From assembly GCA_033398695.1 (NCBI GenBank), contig CM065802.1, positions 146,988,096-147,052,095 on the forward strand: a stretch of DNA of 64,000 nt, written 5' to 3'. The notes under the pieces are model-generated. The model made no database searches, was not told the DNA's origin, and worked only from the letters and a program-made list of their open reading frames with translations. The translations under genes were made by a program, and so were the position numbers. Below, one piece after another: positions 61,373 through 64,000 of this stretch (position 1 is the first letter of the stretch; each line of letters begins with the position of its first letter). This stretch comes from Orobanche coerulescens (Eukaryota > Streptophyta > Magnoliopsida > Lamiales > Orobanchaceae).

Positions 61373-62336
61373 GTCCGGCAGTGTCCGGCTATATAAGGTC
61401 CTGCAGCCGGGTTTTTCACCCATTTTCTCTTTCTCTTCCTTCTCTTCCGCGGCTGGAGGCGTGGGAATAATGGAAAGTTGTTGTTGGACAATCAATCCAT
61501 TAAGTCTTGGAGTTCATATCATCAAACATCCATCCAATAACATCCTCCGATCTACCGAATCAGGTCAGATTTCCTAGAAATGTAGTTTTGGGGAATTTAG
61601 GTGTTTTGATTGTTTTCATCCGTTTAATCCGATTTAACTTAGGATTATGATGGATTGATGATTATTTAGATGTATTATATCATTTCCCTTGTTATTCCAT
61701 GGTTCGATCGTATCGATTCGTTATTTGGGTCGAGTTCTTGACCGACGCCTTGAAGGTGTCCGGTAAAATGTCTTAGAGGGGTTTTCGGGCGTTCTACGAT
61801 TATTTTTCCACATATGATCGATAATTTATTAATTATATGTTGTTAGGGTGGAGTTTCTTGCGAAGAAACCAAGTTGAACCCTTCCGTTCGTTGTCGTTTT
61901 CCTTTTCGAAAGCATCAGGCGTTTCGAAGCTTTCCGGTTGAGGCGTGTTCGTCGGGATACTTGCGTGCCGATTTTGAGGCAAGTACCTTGTCCATATAAT
62001 TCTTGTTTTATGGATACGATAATTAGTGATCGTCTAATTGTGGTTGTTTGGTCGTTTGAATTGAACTTTCAAAAGATTCGGTTTAGCCTTGTTAAAGGCT
62101 TGCTTCCAAAACGCGTGTGTTTTGTGAATGGTGTGGTTTGAGAATGACTATGTGAACTCTATGGATATGTTTGGTGTTGATGTTGCACTTGGTATTGCGT
62201 GTGGACGTATATTATTTTATTTCGGTGCATTGTGGTTTGACGTGGTGTTTTGCTAAGTGTTTGTTGCCCCTGGGTGAATTGTTTGAATATATGTGTTGTA
62301 TTGTGCTGTGTGTGAATGTATGGATGTGGGCGGGGC

Positions 62337-62556
62337 CTACGGTGGCACATGGCATGCGATCATGTGGCCAGGATGCAACAAGCGATTGGTCCAACCGTGA
62401 GAGCCTAATAAAAACTATGGTGGCACATGGCATGCGATCATGTGGCCAGGATGCAACAAGTGATTGATCCAACCATGAGCGCCAAAGATAATCTACGGTG
62501 GCACATGGCATGCGATCATGTGGCCAGGATGCAACAAGCGATTGATCCAACCGTGA
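62337..62556 (+). repeat. 78-bp tandem array in LTR E, three units
   Basis: Units begin at 62337, 62415 and 62493. The core GGTGGCACATGGCATGCGAT and CCAGGATGCAACAAG are repeated almost exactly. Confidence 0.9.
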
Positions 62557-62580
62557 GATGTGTGTGATTTGTTTCGCAAG

Positions 62581-62777
62581 CCAGCTCGGGAGGGTCCTTC
62601 GAGGCCTCGGGTGGGATGTCTGTGGTGGCGTCCCGGTCCTAGGCGATGCATGTGTGTGATTTGTTTCGCTAGCTAGCTCGGGAGGGTCCTTCGAGGCCTC
62701 GGGTGGGATGTCTGTGGTGGCGTCCCGGTCCTAGGCGATGCATGTGTGTGATTTGTTTCGCTAGCCAGCTCGGGAGG
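62581..62777 (+). repeat. 92-bp tandem array in LTR E, cut by F
   Basis: Units with GCTCGGGAGGGTCCTTCGAG and GGCGTCCCGGTCCTAGGCG at about 62581 and 62673. A third unit begins at 62765 and is broken by F. The core is the same as in the R1 LTR minisatellite. Confidence 0.9.
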
Positions 62778-64000
62778 TGTAATATCCGACAGAAATTCCT
62801 ACTTACTATTGTATTATTCGGATAATTCTTACTTACTGTTGTAGTCTTGTTGCATTTGTGTAATGAATATTGATGTTAGAATATATCATAATAGACTTAA
62901 TAAAAAACGATCACTCGCATTACGATTGAATTCTCAACATTATACAGATAAGTACATTTTTGAGCTATTAAACCTGAGCCTAACGTACGCTAATCCTTAG
63001 GCATAGCGTACGCTATTTTGAGGCCCTTACGTACGTACAGAGGGACATGTTACTTACGTAACCAGTGTAATCGTATCCGATCTCAACTTTCGGCGTGTGA
63101 GGCCGGACTGGATTGGAATATCTGATCTTTTGGAGGAACCTAGTTGACCTACATTACGTACATAATGCTTCAAGCGGTAACGTACGTAATGATTTTCGAA
63201 TTTCAGTCTAATAGTCTCTGGACATAGCTTACATATGTAACACTTTTTGCGTAGCGTACGTAAAGTTGTTAACGTACATTATCCTGTTGTGATAACGTAC
63301 ATAACGAACTGTGCTGTTATAAAAAGAGAACTTGTATCTTTCATTTTGCACGACCGAACTCTGATTTTTCACCCTTATAATCACCCCCCTGCATCCCTAG
63401 ATCAAATTTACCTCCTTCCAACCTGTGCTTGAGCTTTACATCTTGATTTTTGGAGCTTGTTGATTGGAAGTTGGAGTCATTCTTGAACCTTAGATTGTGT
63501 TCTTGTGTTTTTGGTGTATTGTTCTCCATTTCTGAAGGTATGTTATACGATTTAACCCTATAATCTCATAATTATAATGATAGTGATTAAGTATATTCCA
63601 TCTAGTGATGAATTAATCAAAATAAACATGTTTGTAGTTAAACTTTCAACAAACCTAATGATGAATATGATGATTAAGGGTTTTGTAATGATGTGTTCTT
63701 AGTGTTTTAAATGGTGATGATCATATTTAGTTAAACCTCACTCTTCTTGCTGGACTAATAACACCATTGGAATAATAATAGTCCTTGTTTCATTATAATG
63801 CAAATAACTTGTTGGAATAATTACCATAAAATATTTTAAGAAACCCTTGTTGATCATTAAAAGAATGAAATGACCTTCTTGAACCTAAGCAAAGTGAATT
63901 CAGAGGAATAATATTTGAATCTCCAAGTTAATTAGAAGATTATAAGTATGGTGTTAAACTTGAGGTAGTCTTCATGATCATAATATGGATTTGTAACTAG
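62778..64000 (+). mobile_element. LTR F, 5' part, related to LTR B; runs off the window
   Basis: It starts TGTAATATCCGACAG. A palindrome array at about 62975-63305 (TAACGTACGCTAA, TAGCGTACGCTA, TTACGTACGTA, TAACGTACGTAA and others, about ten) is followed by TATA TTATAAAAAG at 63317-63326. The following leader (CCTCCTTCCAACCTGTGCTTG) and AT-rich part resemble LTR B at low identity. No gene. Confidence 0.8.

Larger units (their letters stand above)
60651..62777 (+). mobile_element. LTR E, 5' part of an element related to the LARD-like family
   Basis: It starts TGTAATATCCGCAATTTCG. Its first ~200 bp match the minus-strand start of the LARD-like LTR (TGACCGTTTCGTCATT, GAATGATTAATTCTGCAC, TCGTTTTGTTGAGTTCCGTG). 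Then come a TTACGTACGTAA array (61214-61372), TATA CTATATAAGG (61389-61398) and two tandem arrays. F cuts it at 62778. Confidence 0.85.

Overview
The window is repeat-rich nuclear DNA of a flowering plant, most likely a eudicot. The evidence is one recognisable plant-type gene (5' part of a CAAX prenyl protease, STE24/FACE1 family), LTR retrotransposons with initiator-Met tRNA primer sites, a CACTA (En/Spm) transposon and a Helitron. The species cannot be read from the sequence. No rRNA, tRNA, CRISPR or bacterial feature was seen.

Layout. 1-3.4 kb: minus-strand STE24-like exons with intron repeats, then a small GC-rich patch and a possible CACTA-like terminus. 3.4-9.1 kb: decayed minus-strand retroelement-like coding sequence and an old minus-oriented LTR, apparently carrying a second LTR-like insert. 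From 9291 to the right edge everything lies inside one nest. A Helitron (3' hairpin and helicase C-terminus, 9291-9715) is cut by a CACTA element (starts 9716). The CACTA carries a non-autonomous LTR element (11132-19081, TSD CTACC) and an autonomous-type Ty3/gypsy element called R1 here (22485-31339, TSD GACAC), which splits the CACTA transposase gene. The CACTA gene is cut again at 31953 by LTR C. Inside C lies D (35657), inside D lies A' (37933), inside A' lies B (38275-58884), and inside the gag gene of B lies A (42099-51822, TSD GTTAC). After B, A' resumes, is cut by E (60651), and E is cut by F (62778), which runs off the window.

R1, A and B each encode Gag, protease, reverse transcriptase, RNase H and integrase in the gypsy order, ending in a chromodomain-like tail typical of the Tekay/Del chromoviruses. 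All three are broken by stop codons and/or frame lesions, and A and B have also lost catalytic residues. Many lesions are C-to-T or G-to-A changes, as expected from methylated plant DNA.

The most interesting pattern is regulatory. At least seven LTR families here carry, just upstream of their TATA box or 5' leader, a dense array of one CpG-containing near-palindrome (GTGCCGCGGCAC-like, TAGCGCACGCTA-like or TTACGTACGTAA-like). Most also carry a family-specific minisatellite nearer the LTR 3' end and share a similar last ~65 bp. The arrays occupy the same place but differ in sequence between families. This suggests a modular binding platform for a host or element protein, which I do not recognise as a described system.
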